Positions 40,204 through 50,700 of a stretch of DNA of 64,000 nt are shown here, one piece after another. Position numbers and translations under genes: made by a program. The notes beneath the pieces were generated by a model. That model was not told where the DNA came from and ran no database searches. It worked only from the letters and a program-made list of their open reading frames with translations. This stretch comes from Streptomyces exfoliatus (GTDB lineage: Bacteria; Actinomycetota; Actinomycetes; Streptomycetales; Streptomycetaceae). The stretch spans positions 62,001 through 126,000 of the forward strand of contig NZ_JNZP01000003.1 of assembly GCF_000725545.1 (NCBI RefSeq). Direction: 5' to 3'. Within the stretch, counting starts at the first letter, position 1. Each line of letters opens with the position of its first letter.

Positions 40204-41360
40204 GCGGCCCGCACCGCCCGCACCAGGGCCTGGGCGCGGGGGTCGGCCGTCACCGTCTTGCGCATGCCGTTGGTGACGTACCCGAAGGCGATGCCGGAGT
40301 CGGGGTCCGCGAAGCCGAGCGAGCCGCCGCGGCCGGGGTGGCCGAAGGAGGACGGGCCGAGGAGCGGGGAGGCCGGGCCGTGCAGCATGTGGCCGGGGCC
40401 GAAGCGGGTGCCGACGAGCAGCACCTGGTCCGGGCCCGCCGACTCCTCGGTCCCGGCGAGGGCGAGGGTGTCGGGGGTGAAGAGGCGTGCGGCGCCGTTC
40501 ACCGGGCCGAGGGTGGCCGCGTAGAAGCCGGCGAGGGCGCGGGCGGTGGCCACTCCGGCCGAGCCGGGCAGTTCGGCGGCCCGGTAGGCCGGGTCGTTCT
40601 CGTCGGGCTTGGGGTCGATGGCCGCGAAGGCGCGCCGGGTGAGGGAGTCGGGGTTCTCGTAGGCCTCGGAGACGGAGCGCTTGGGGCGGAGCCTGAGGGC
40701 GCCGCCGCCGGGCGGGTCGATCTCCTCGACGGGGCCGAGCCTCCCGAGCCGGTGGGCCTGTGCGTCGGGCAGGCCGATCCACAGGTCGAGGCCGAGGGGG
40801 CCGGTGATCTCCTCGGCGACCCAGCTGCCGATGGTGCGGCCGGTGACCTGGTGGACGAGGCCGGAGAGCAGCCAGCTGAAGGTGTGGGCGTGGTAGCCGT
40901 GCCCGGTGCCGGGCTCCCAGAAGGGGGCCTGGGCGGCGATGGCGGCGGTGGCCGTCGGCAGGTCGGTCGCCTCGGCGAGCGTGAGAGGGCGGTCGAGGAC
41001 GGGGACGCCGGCGCGGTGCGCGAGGAGCTGCCGTACGGTCACCCGGTCCTTGCCCGCCGCCTTGAAGTCGGGCCAGTACGCGGCGACCGGGGCGTCCAGG
41101 TCGAGCAGGCCGCGCTGGTGCAGGAGCAGGGGTACGGCGGCGGCGACGCCCTTGGTGGCGGAGCGCACGACCTGAGCGGTGTCATGGGACCACATGTCCT
41201 GCCCGTCGACGTCCTTGGTGCCCGCCCACAGGTCGACGACCTTGACGCCGTCCCGGTGGACGGCGACGGCCGCGCCCCGCTCACCGCGCTGTGCGAAGTT
41301 GCGCAGGAACGCGTCCCTGACCGGCTCCCAGCCCGCCGCCACCGTGCCCTGGACGTCCAC
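40194..41360 (-). CDS. Beta-lactamase-like serine hydrolase
   Basis: A 388-residue cytoplasmic class-C-beta-lactamase-fold esterase (EstB type). The nucleophile motif SATK (VVRSATKGVAAAV, near residue 67) and a Tyr in GYHAHTFSW stand for the SxxK and YxN elements. GHPGRGGSLGFADPDSG resembles the third motif. No signal peptide is visible, so true beta-lactam hydrolysis is unlikely. The GTG at 41360 is chosen at the family-like N-terminus with GGGAG ten bases upstream; a GTG three codons earlier is possible. Its 3' end lies in a 17-bp tandem duplication. Confidence 0.87.
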   Translation of the reverse strand: MDVQGTVAAGWEPVRDAFLRNFAQRGERGAAVAVHRDGVKVVDLWAGTKDVDGQDMWSHDTAQVVRSATKGVAAAVPLLLHQRGLLDLDAPVAAYWPDFKAAGKDRVTVRQLLAHRAGVPVLDRPLTLAEATDLPTATAAIAAQAPFWEPGTGHGYHAHTFSWLLSGLVHQVTGRTIGSWVAEEITGPLGLDLWIGLPDAQAHRLGRLGPVEEIDPPGGGALRLRPKRSVSEAYENPDSLTRRAFAAIDPKPDENDPAYRAAELPGSAGVATARALAGFYAATLGPVNGAARLFTPDTLALAGTEESAGPDQVLLVGTRFGPGHMLHGPASPLLGPSSFGHPGRGGSLGFADPDSGIAFGYVTNGMRKTVTADPRAQALVRAVRAAAL

Positions 41361-41486
41361 CCGACCCACTCTCCCTTTCGTACGACCGTCACGACGGTCA
41401 CGACCGGCTCCCATGGTGCAACGCGAGAGGTGAGGGCCGGATTCCGGGGCCGGATTCCGGGGCCGGGCGACGCGGTCGGGCGACGC

Positions 41487-42229
<743 letters not shown>

Positions 42230-42233
<4 letters not shown>

Positions 42234-42991
42234 AGGGTCCATCCCAGGAGGCAGATCAGGAGTGCGGTGAGCGGCAGCGCGGCGGCGTACGCCCACTGCG
42301 CGCGGGTGGCGGTCGCCTCGTCGAGGACCGGCATGGTGCCCGTGTAGCCACGGCTGAGCATGGCGAGGTGGACCCGTTCCCCGCGTTCGTACGAGCGGAT
42401 GAAGAGCGCGCCCGCCGACTTGGCGAGGACGCCCCAGTGACGGACGCCCCGTGCCTCGAAGCCGCGCGAGCGGCGGGCGACGGACATCCGGCGCATCTCG
42501 TCGGTGATGACGTCGCCGTACCGGATCATGAAGGACGCGATCTGGACGAGCAGCGGGGGCAGCTTCAGGCGCTGGAGGCCGAGGAGCAGGGCGCGCAGTT
42601 CGGTGGTGGAGGCGAGGAGCACGGAGGCGGCGACGCCGAGGGTGCCCTTGGCGAGGACGTTCCAGGCGCCCCAGAGGCCGGGGACGCTCAGGGACACTCC
42701 GAGGACGGTCGTCCGCTCGCCCGGGACGACGAACGGCATGAGCAGCGCGAAGGCGACGAACGGCACCTCGATGAGCAGCCGCTTCAGCAGGAAGCCGGCC
42801 GGGATCCGGGCCTTCGCCGCCACGGCCGCGAGGAGCAGGGCGTAGCCGGCGAAGGCCCAGACGGCCTCGCGGGGCGTCGAGACGACGACCACGACGAAGC
42901 CGAGGACCGCGGCGAGCTTGGTGTGCGGGGGCAGCTCGTGGACCGGCGAGTGCGCGTGCCGGTAGAGCCTGTGGGCGTGGCCTGCCCCCAT
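42230..42991 (-). CDS. cbiQ: ECF metal transporter T component
   Basis: Transmembrane coupling subunit linking the substrate-binding CbiM to the CbiO ATPase. The 253-residue protein has five or six hydrophobic segments and the T-component coupling motif region RMSVARRSRGFEARG (Arg/Ala/Gly signature), plus ARGVRHWG. Its ATG follows the cbiM stop by one base. Identification rests on these motifs and operon order. Confidence 0.92.
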
Positions 42992-42992
42992 G

Positions 42993-44048
42993 TCAGGCCT
43001 CCAGGGCGGCGGCCCTGCGGCGACGTACGACCCAGAACGCGCCCGTGCCGACGGCGAGGGTCGCGCCCACGCCGATGACACCGGCGAGGCCGCCGGAGAG
43101 ACGGGCGGTCTCGACGCCCTCGACGCCGTAGTCGGCGAGCGGGGAGCCGGCGGCGGCGTGCTCCTGGGCCTTGGCGTCGATGCCCTGGTCGGCGGCGACC
43201 TTCTCCAGGCCGTCGGGGCTGGCGGAGGCGTAGAAGGAGACGAAGCCGGCGAGGACGAGGGCGGTGACGACTCCGCCGATCCACAGCTTCCTCGGGGAGC
43301 CGCCGGTCGCGGGAGCGGCCGCCGGGACGGCGTCGACCAGTTCGCCGTCGACGCGGAGCTTGAGTGGCGCGGTCAGGCCGCGGGCGCCGTACACGAGGTC
43401 GGGGCGGACGGCGATGACCGCGCCGACGGTCAGCATGGTGATGACGGCCTCGCCGATGCCGATGAGGACGTGCACGCCGACCATGGCGGTGAGGACCTTG
43501 GGCAGCGGTACGTCGGTGGTGCCACCGACGGCGTAGACGAGGGTGAAGGCGGCGGCCGCGGCCGGTACGGAGACGAGCGCGGCGACGAAGGAGGCCGCGG
43601 TCACCGAGGCGCGGGTGCGGGGCAGCAGGAGGACGAGGCCGCGGAAGAGCGCGTAGGCGACGACGACGGTGACGACGCCCATGACGGTGATGTTCACGCC
43701 GAGGGCGGTGAGGCCTCCGTCGGCGAAGAGGACGCCCTGCATGAGCAGGACGACGGCGATGCACAGGACGCCGGTCCAGGGGCCGACGAGGATCGCGGCG
43801 AGCGCGCCGCCGAGCAGGTGTCCGCTGGTTCCGGCGGCGACCGGGAAGTTCAGCATCTGGACGGCGAAGACGAAGGCGGCGACGAGCCCGGCGAGCGGAG
43901 CCGTACGGTCTCCGCCGTGGCCTTCGGCACCGGGGGCGCCTCCGAGTTCGCGCCGCGCTCCGCGCAGGCTCACGGCGACGGCGCCGGCGGCGACGACACC
44001 GGCGACGGCCGATACGGGGGCGTTGATGAATCCGTCAGGTACATGCAC
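42993..44048 (-). CDS. cbiM: ECF nickel/cobalt-binding component, CbiM with PDGLE domain
   Basis: Substrate-specific S component. The protein must start V/M-H-V-P-D-G because the N-terminal amine and His2 bind the metal. Only the GTG at 44048 gives this, even though its ribosome-binding site is weak. The CbiM domain covers about residues 1-215. A linker leads to a C-terminal segment with a transmembrane helix, ASPDGLEKVA (PDGLE motif) and a final helix, replacing the separate CbiN subunit. Total 351 residues. Regulation by nickel through a Nur box 22 bases upstream is inferred. Confidence 0.93.
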   Translation of the reverse strand: MHVPDGFINAPVSAVAGVVAAGAVAVSLRGARRELGGAPGAEGHGGDRTAPLAGLVAAFVFAVQMLNFPVAAGTSGHLLGGALAAILVGPWTGVLCIAVVLLMQGVLFADGGLTALGVNITVMGVVTVVVAYALFRGLVLLLPRTRASVTAASFVAALVSVPAAAAAFTLVYAVGGTTDVPLPKVLTAMVGVHVLIGIGEAVITMLTVGAVIAVRPDLVYGARGLTAPLKLRVDGELVDAVPAAAPATGGSPRKLWIGGVVTALVLAGFVSFYASASPDGLEKVAADQGIDAKAQEHAAAGSPLADYGVEGVETARLSGGLAGVIGVGATLAVGTGAFWVVRRRRAAALEA

Positions 44049-44069
44049 GTCCCGAATGATGAACGCTCC

Positions 44070-44084
44070 TGCAAAGAGGTTGCA
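44070..44084. promoter_or_regulatory. Nur (nickel uptake regulator) box
   Basis: TGCAA-AGAGG-TTGCA, a perfect 5-5-5 inverted repeat matching the published Streptomyces Nur consensus tGCaa-N5-ttGCa as I recall it. It lies 22 bases upstream of the cbiM GTG, where bound repressor would block transcription. Confidence 0.75.
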
Positions 44085-44226
44085 AGAGCGCACGTGTCAC
44101 AGAACGGCCGCGCACGGTCGCACGTGACCCCGCGCACACCCGTCGCCGTCGAGGCATGCATCGCGCCCGCTTCGGGAATGAGGAGGACAATAGTCGATAA
44201 GAGGACAAAACGTGAGGAGCCCTCCG

Positions 44227-44586
44227 ATGGCCGCCGCGCAGGACCGCGAAGTCGACGACCACGCCAAGGGACGGATCATCAGCGACGCGCCGCTCTCCCG
44301 CCCGGTCCCGGTGTCCCTCCGTTACGACCCCGCGTTCTCCCCCGCCACGATCCGCCTCGGATTCCCCGGCGCCGTCGAGTGGTCCTTCCCCCGGGCCCTC
44401 CTGGAGACCGGCCTGCGCGCCCCGACCCGTCGCGGCGACGTCGAGGTCTGGCCCTGCGGCCGGGTCCAGACGATCGTCGAGCTCCACACGAACGACGGGG
44501 TCACGGTCGTCCAGTTCGACACGACGGCACTGCTCCGCTTCCTCAAGCACACGTACGCCGCCGGTGCGTCGATGACGACACACTGA
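44227..44586 (+). CDS. ssgE: SsgA-like sporulation protein
   Basis: A 119-residue SsgA-like protein (SALP), a family found only in morphologically complex actinomycetes that guides cell-wall remodelling in sporulation. Family sequence is plain: LRYDPAFSPATIRLGF, VEWSFPRALLETGL, GDVEVWPCG, IVELHTNDG and LLRFLKHTY. SsgE is known to affect spore separation and autolysis. Naming as ssgE rests on family plus the locus (near pmt and PBP genes, from memory of S. coelicolor). ATG follows GAGGAGCCCTCCG. Divergent from cbiM across a region holding the Nur box. Confidence 0.88.
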   Translation: MAAAQDREVDDHAKGRIISDAPLSRPVPVSLRYDPAFSPATIRLGFPGAVEWSFPRALLETGLRAPTRRGDVEVWPCGRVQTIVELHTNDGVTVVQFDTTALLRFLKHTYAAGASMTTH

Positions 44587-44598
44587 CGGCGTACGGGA

Positions 44599-44640
44599 TA
44601 CCGAGTACGGGTTACCGAGTACGGGTTACCGAGTACGGGA
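44599..44640. repeat. 14-bp x3 tandem repeat at the MMPL stop
   Basis: Three tandem copies of TACCGAGTACGGG(T/A) (44599-44612, 44613-44626, 44627-44640), directly abutting the stop codon of the MMPL gene and 13 bases after the ssgE stop. Confidence 0.93.
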
Positions 44641-46803
44641 TCAGGCCTTGACGAGGTCCGGCTTCGAGCCGGCACCCTCCTCGTCGCGCTTCGCGAGACC
44701 CTCGCCCTCCACGTCCACGTTCGGCAGGATCCGGTCCAGCCACTTCGGCAGCCACCAGGCCTTGTGCCCGAGGAGCGCGAGCACGGCCGGGACGATCGCC
44801 ATCCGGACCACGAAGGCGTCGAAGAGGACCGCGACGGCCAGGCCGAAGCCGATCATCTTGATCATCTGGTCCGTCATGCCGATGAAGCCGGAGAAGACCG
44901 CGATCATGATCACCGCGGCGGCGGTGACCACCCGGGCGCTGTGCCGGAAGCCGGTCACGATCGCCTCGCCGGGCCGCTCCCCGTGGACGTACGCCTCACG
45001 CATCCGGGTGACGAGGAAGACCTCGTAGTCCATCGCGAGACCGAAGACGACACCCACCATGAAGATCGGCATCATCGACATGATCGGGCCGGTCTGCTCG
45101 ACCCCGAAGAGGCTGCCGAGCCAGCCCCACTGGAAGACCGCCACGACCGCGCCGAGGGCCGCGACCACCGAGAGCAGGAAGCCGAGGGCCGCCTTCAGGG
45201 GGACGAGGATCGAGCGGAAGACCACGGTCAGGAGCAGGAAGGCCAGGCCGACGACGAGGGCCAGGTACGGCACCAGGGCGTCGTTCATCTTCTGCGAGAA
45301 GTCGATGTTCATCGCGGTGGCGCCGGTGACGAGGACGTCGTCGCCGGTCGCGTCCCGGATGTCGTGGACGAGGGTCTCGGTGGCGACCGAGGACGGCCGG
45401 TCCTTCGGGACCACGGTGATCATGGCGGCGTCGCCGGCCTTGTTCGGGGTCGCCGGGGTGACCGCCGCCCAGCCTTCGAGGCCCTTGATCGCGGAGACCG
45501 TCTTGTCGGCGGCCGCCTTGTCGCCGTCGACGACGACGAGCAGCGGGCCGTTGAAGCCGGGGCCGAAGCCGTCCGAGAGCGCGTCGTACGCCCGGCGCTC
45601 GGTGGTGGAGGTCGGCTTGACGCCGTCGTCCGGGAGGCCCATCTCCAGGGAGGCGGCGGGCAGCGCGATCGCACCGAGTCCGAGGACACCGATGAGCAGC
45701 ACCGTCACGGGGCGGCGGATGACGAGGCGGGCCCAGCGGGTGCCGCCGTTCGGCTTGTCGTCGGCCTCCTTCTTCAGGCCCTTGCGCTGCTTGCGGCCGA
45801 TGACCTTGTCGCCGGCGAAGCCCAGCAGGGCCGGGATGAGGGTGAGCGCGATCAGTACGGCGATGACGACCGTGGCGGCGGCGGCGAAGCCCATCTTCGT
45901 CAGCATCGGGATGTTGACGACGGCCAGGCCGACCAGGGCGATGACGACGGTGAGTCCGGCGAAGACGACGGCGGAGCCGGCCGTGCCGACCGCGCGGCCC
46001 GCGGCGTCCTCCTTCTCGCGGCCCTCGGCGAGCTCCGCGCGGTAGCGGGAGACGATGAAGAGGGCGTAGTCGATGCCGACCGCGAGGCCGATCATCATCG
46101 CGAGGGTCGAGGTGGTGCTGCCGAGGTCGAGGACGTTCGCGAGCGCGGCGATCGACGAGACGCCGATGCCGACGCCGATGATCGCCGTGAGCAGCGGAAG
46201 TCCCGCGGCGACGAGCGAGCCGAAGGTCATGACCAGGACGATGCCGGCGATGATCACGCCGACGATCTCGCCCGCGCCGGTCGCCGGCATGGTCTGGAGG
46301 GCGTCACCGCCGACCTCGACGGTCAGCCCCTTGCCCTGGGCGTTCTGCCCGGCCTGGGTCAGGGCCTCGCGCGTCTCGTCGGTCAGCTCCATCGCGTTGA
46401 CCTTGTAGGCGACGGAGACGTAGGCGGTCGAGCCGTTCTGCGACACGGCCTGCGTGGCGTACGGGTCGGCGACCGAGACGATCTGGTCCGAGCCGGACTT
46501 CAGCGCGGCGACGGTCTCCTCGACGACGGCCTTGTGGGCCGGGTCGGTCACCTTCTGGCCCTCGGGGGCCTTGAAGACGACGCGGGCCGTGGCCCCGTCG
46601 GCGCCGGCGCCCGGGAAACGCTCTTCGAGCAGGTCGAAGGCGCGCTGGGCCTCGGTGCCGGGAATCGAGAAGGAGCCGGAGGTGGGGGCGGGCGCGGTGG
46701 CGGCGCCGATCCCGGCTATCGCCAGGAGGGCCACCCAGAGGAGGGCGACGAGCCGTCGGCGCCGGAAGGCGGAACGGCCCAGCTTGTACAGGAACGTGGC
46801 CAC
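44641..46803 (-). CDS. MMPL-family RND transporter
   Basis: A 720-residue exporter of the MMPL/RND superfamily, two repeats of one plus five transmembrane helices with large extracytoplasmic loops. Conserved features are the LLEERFPGAGADGA loop start, GVGIGVSSI, GLAVGIDYALFIVSRYR (first Asp-Tyr pair) and FGLAMDYEVFLVTRMRE (second). Such proteins export lipids or hydrophobic compounds. The GTG at 46803 has GGGAG upstream; longer starts lack one. It lies 123 bases after a TetR gene on the same strand, and both are probably repressed through the twin operators at 47528-47588. Confidence 0.93.
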   Translation of the reverse strand: MATFLYKLGRSAFRRRRLVALLWVALLAIAGIGAATAPAPTSGSFSIPGTEAQRAFDLLEERFPGAGADGATARVVFKAPEGQKVTDPAHKAVVEETVAALKSGSDQIVSVADPYATQAVSQNGSTAYVSVAYKVNAMELTDETREALTQAGQNAQGKGLTVEVGGDALQTMPATGAGEIVGVIIAGIVLVMTFGSLVAAGLPLLTAIIGVGIGVSSIAALANVLDLGSTTSTLAMMIGLAVGIDYALFIVSRYRAELAEGREKEDAAGRAVGTAGSAVVFAGLTVVIALVGLAVVNIPMLTKMGFAAAATVVIAVLIALTLIPALLGFAGDKVIGRKQRKGLKKEADDKPNGGTRWARLVIRRPVTVLLIGVLGLGAIALPAASLEMGLPDDGVKPTSTTERRAYDALSDGFGPGFNGPLLVVVDGDKAAADKTVSAIKGLEGWAAVTPATPNKAGDAAMITVVPKDRPSSVATETLVHDIRDATGDDVLVTGATAMNIDFSQKMNDALVPYLALVVGLAFLLLTVVFRSILVPLKAALGFLLSVVAALGAVVAVFQWGWLGSLFGVEQTGPIMSMMPIFMVGVVFGLAMDYEVFLVTRMREAYVHGERPGEAIVTGFRHSARVVTAAAVIMIAVFSGFIGMTDQMIKMIGFGLAVAVLFDAFVVRMAIVPAVLALLGHKAWWLPKWLDRILPNVDVEGEGLAKRDEEGAGSKPDLVKA

Positions 46804-46926
46804 GGGGGCGTACTCCCAGTGTGGGGTGGGACAGGACATGGGGAGCCGGCCCGACGGCGTGAGCGGTTCGACGTCAGGTGGAGAGAGGTGGAGCGGGTCG
46901 ATCGGGTGGAGCAGGTGCTTCGGGGC

Positions 46927-47499
46927 TCAGACGCCGAGTGAGGGGAGCACGACGGCGTCGACATAGGCGCTGAGGAACGCGCGGTCGACCGGCTGATCGT
47001 CGATCAGCGGCCGGGCGACGAACGCACCGATCAGCATGTGGGGAATGAGCTTCAGCGCCGGGTTGGCGGCGTCGACCTCTCCCCTGCGGACCGCTCGGCG
47101 CAGCACTTCGTCGAGTCCGTTCATCTCGGGTTCGATGAGCAGCTCGCGCAGCGCCCGGTGCAGTTCGGGGTTGGTGTGGACGGCATGGGCGAGACCCCGC
47201 ATCAGCGCGGAGTCCTTCTCCATCTGGCAGTCGTCGGTCCGCGCCATCAGCTCCTGGAAGTCGCCGCGCAGCGAGCCGGTGTCGATCTCGGAGAGATCGG
47301 CCGGCTTGTTGTGCCGCAGCGCCCGTGCGACCAGCTCGGGCTTGCTCCCCCACTGGCGGTAGAGGGTGGCCTTGCTGGAGTGGGTGCGGGCGGCGACGGC
47401 GTCCATGGTGAGGGCGTCGTAGCCGACTTCGCGGAGGAGGTCGAGCACGGCCGCGTACAGCTCGGACTCCCGCTCGGGAGTGAGTCTGCTGCGCGCCAT
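46927..47499 (-). CDS. TetR-family regulator of the MMPL exporter
   Basis: A 190-residue TetR repressor: helix-turn-helix about residues 10-55 (REVGYDALTMDAVAARTHSSKATLYRQWGSKPELV) and a TetR_C-type ligand domain (ELHRALRELLIEPEMNGLDEVLRRAVRRGEVD). It is transcribed from a region with two palindromes of sequence ACGAAACSGTTTCGT, its likely operators, and is followed by the MMPL gene. Binding of the exported substrate or an analogue would release it. Ligand unknown. Confidence 0.92.
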   Translation of the reverse strand: MARSRLTPERESELYAAVLDLLREVGYDALTMDAVAARTHSSKATLYRQWGSKPELVARALRHNKPADLSEIDTGSLRGDFQELMARTDDCQMEKDSALMRGLAHAVHTNPELHRALRELLIEPEMNGLDEVLRRAVRRGEVDAANPALKLIPHMLIGAFVARPLIDDQPVDRAFLSAYVDAVVLPSLGV

Positions 47500-47527
47500 G
47501 GCCGGCGCCTCCGATCGATATCAGCGA

Positions 47528-47588
47528 ACGAAACGGTTTCGTACGGTACGAAGATACCCCCGCCCCTAACGAAACGAAACCGTTTCGT
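47528..47588. promoter_or_regulatory. Twin 15-bp TetR operators
   Basis: ACGAAACGGTTTCGT (47528-47542) and ACGAAACCGTTTCGT (47574-47588): each a 7-bp inverted repeat around one base, and each the exact reverse complement of the other, centres 46 bp apart. The first is 28 bases upstream of the TetR start. Confidence 0.85.
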
Positions 47589-47608
47589 ACGTGTTCTGGA
47601 CCACACAA

Positions 47609-47656
47609 CGGTTCACACGCCGGTTCACACGCCGGTTCCCACGCTGGTTCACACTC
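47609..47656. repeat. 12-bp x4 tandem repeat upstream of tricorn gene
   Basis: Four contiguous 12-bp units: CGGTTCACACGC twice exactly, CGGTTCCCACGC, and TGGTTCACACTC. They lie between the TetR operators and the tricorn start (63 bases before it), on a 12-bp (near helical) period. Confidence 0.9.
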
Positions 47657-47718
47657 CACAAGACGCCCGCATACACGTACGAGTTGCCTGACCCCCTCCA
47701 CGCGGAAAGCATGGGGAG

Positions 47719-50700
47719 GTGAGTGACGACGTCGCGTATCTCCGTTTCCCGCACCTCCACGACGACCTGCTGTGCTTCGCGGCCGAGGACGACCTGTGGA
47801 TCGCCCCGCTCGTTCCCGAGGGCGAGCGCCCCGGCCGGGCCTGGCGCCTCACCGTCGACAGAACGCGGGTCGGCCACCCCCGCTTCTCACCGGACGGGCG
47901 CCGGATCGCGTACACGAACTGGCGCAGCCTCGACCCCGAGGTCCATCTCGTCCCCGTGGACGGCGGGTCCGCCCGGCGGCTCACCTACTGGGGCTCGACG
48001 GACACCCGGGTCTGCGGCTGGACGCCCCCCGACAAGGACGGCCGCTCCGACATCCTCGCCGTCTCCTCGCACGGGCAGCCCTTCTCGTACTTCTCCTGGG
48101 CCTATGACGTCCCCACCGACGGCTCCCCCGGCAAACGCCTGCCCTGGGGCCCGGTCTCCGACATCACCGTCATCGACGGCCACGGCGGTCACGAGGGCGA
48201 GCGCCGCACCCTCCTCCTCACGGGCAAGCCGCCGCACGAACCGGCCGCCTGGAAGCGGTACCTCGGCGGCGCCACCGGACGGCTGTGGCTGCACGGCGAA
48301 CGGCTGCTGCCCGACATCGGCGGACACCTCGACTCGCCCATGGCCGTCGACGGCCGGATCGCCTTCCTCTCCGACCACGAGGGCGTCGGCAACCTGTACT
48401 CCTGCCTGCCCGACGGCACCGACCTGCGCCGCCACACCGACCACGCCGAGTTCTACGCCCGGCACGCCTCCAGCGACGGACGCCGGGTCGTCTACCAGTG
48501 CGCCGGCGAGCTGTGGATCGTCGACGCCCTCACCGCCGACTCCCGACCCCGGAAACTGGACGTACGGCTCGGCGGCCCGCGCGTCGGCAGGCGCGCCTAC
48601 CAGGTGCCCGCCGCCCACCACATCGACGCGCTCTCCGTCGACGAGACCGGCCGCGCCAGCGCCGTCTCCGTGCGCGGCAGCCTGTACTGGCTGACCCACC
48701 GCGACGGCCCGGCCCGCACCATCGTCGACACCCCGGGCGTCCGGGTCAGGCTCCCCGAGATGCTCGGCAGCGGCGGCCAGGTCGCGTACGTCACCGACGC
48801 CGAGGGCGAGGACGCCGTCGAGGTCGGCTACCTGCCGCGCGCCAGCGGCGACCGGCCGCCGCGTCGCCTCGCCTCCGGCGACCTCGGGCGGGTCGAGGAA
48901 CTCGTCGCCGACCCCGACGGCGAGCGGCTCGCCATCGCCTCCCACGACGGACGGCTCCTCCTCCTGGACGCGACGGAGGACTCCAACGGCGAGGTGACGG
49001 AGCTGATCCGCTCCGTCAACGGCCCCGTCCGCGACCTCGCGTTCTCCCCCGACGGCGACTGGCTCACCTGGTCCCATCCCGGCATCGGCCGCTCCCTGCG
49101 CTCCATCAAGATGGCCCGGATCGCGGGCCCCGGCGCCCGGACCGTCGTCGACGTCACCAACGGGCGCTTCGAGGACGAGAACCCCGTCTTCACCCGCGAC
49201 GGCCGCTACCTCGCGTTCCTCTCCTGGCGGGGCTTCGACCCGGTGTACGACGTGCACACCGGCGACCTGTCGTTCCCGCTCGGCTGCCGCCCCTACCTCG
49301 TCCCGCTCTCCTCCGCGACGCCCTCACCGTTCGCGCTGCTGCCCGACGGGCGCCCGGCGGCCGGCGGCCTCGACCCCGCCGACGACGACACGGACACCGG
49401 CGACGGCACCGTCACCGTCGAGATCGAGGGGCTCCCCGAACGGGTCACCCCCTTCCCCGTCGCCGCCTCCAAGTACTCCGGCCTGCACCCGGTAAGCGGC
49501 GGCGGCCTGGTCTGGCTGCGCTGGCCCATCTCGGGCGCGCTGGGTGAGACCTTCGCCAACCCGGCCGACACCTCGGGCCGCCCCACCCTGGAGCACTTCT
49601 CCATCGTCAAGGCCCGCAAGAGCGAACTCGCCAAGGACCTCGACTGGTTCTCGGTCAGCGGCGACGGCACCCGGCTCGTCGTCGCCGACGAGGGCGAGCT
49701 GCGGGCCGTGCCCGCCACCGAGTCCGGGGACGGCGACTCCACCGTCTACCTGGACCTGCGGCGCATCCTGCACGAGGTCGACCCGGGCGCCGAATGGCGG
49801 CAGGCCTTCGACGAGGCCGGCCGGATCGTCCGCGCCTACTTCTGGGAGCCCGGCATGGGCGGCGTCGACTGGACGGCCGTACTCGACCAGTACCGGCCGC
49901 TCGTCGAACGGGTCGCGTCCCCCGACGAGTTCGCCGACCTGCTGCGCGAGGTGATGGGCGAACTGGGCACGTCGCACGCGTACGTCACGCCCGCCCGCCG
50001 CAACGAGGGCCCGCCGCACTACCAGCGGCCCATGGGGCTCCTCGGCGCCAACCTCGTGCCCCGGGAGGCCGGCTGGACGGTGAAGAGGATCCTTCCCGGC
50101 GAGTCCTCGGACTCCAAGGCCCGCTCGCCGCTCGCCGGCACCGGCATCCGCGAGGGCGCCGTCCTCACCCATGTCGACGGCCGGCCCGTCGACCCGGTCA
50201 CCGGGCCGTACCCGCTGCTCTCCGGCACCGGCGGCACCACCGTCGAGCTCACCTTCACCCCCGCCGAGGGCGAGGGCCGCGCCCGCCGCGTCGCCGTCGT
50301 CCCCCTCGTCGACGAACGCCCGCTGCGCTACCAGGACTGGGTCGCCAAACGCCGGGCGGTCGTCCGGGAGGTCAGCGGCGGCCGCTGCGGCTACCTCCAC
50401 ATCCCCGACATGGGCGGCTCGGGCTGGGCCCAGTTCAACCGCGACCTGCGCATGGAGGTCTCCCGGCCCGCCCTCATCGTCGACGTACGCGGCAACGCGG
50501 GCGGCAACATCAGCGAACTCGTCATCGAGAAGCTCACCCGCCGGATCCTCGGCTGGGACCTCACCCGCAACGCCCAGCCCGTCGCGTACGCCTCGAACGC
50601 CCCGCGCGGCCCCGTGGTCGCCCTGGCCGACGAGGCCACCTCATCCGACGGCGACATGATCACCGCCGCCTTCAAACTCCTGGGCCTCGGCCCGGTCGTC

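Noticed and set aside
40194..41360. True beta-lactamase conferring resistance
   Set aside because: No signal peptide and EstB-like motifs; an intracellular esterase is more likely.
44049..44226. Cobalamin riboswitch upstream of cbiM
   Set aside because: No B12-box-like conserved sequence or long structured leader; the gap is short and holds a Nur-type inverted repeat.
47609..47656. CRISPR-like array
   Set aside because: Units are contiguous 12-bp repeats without spacers and there are no cas genes.
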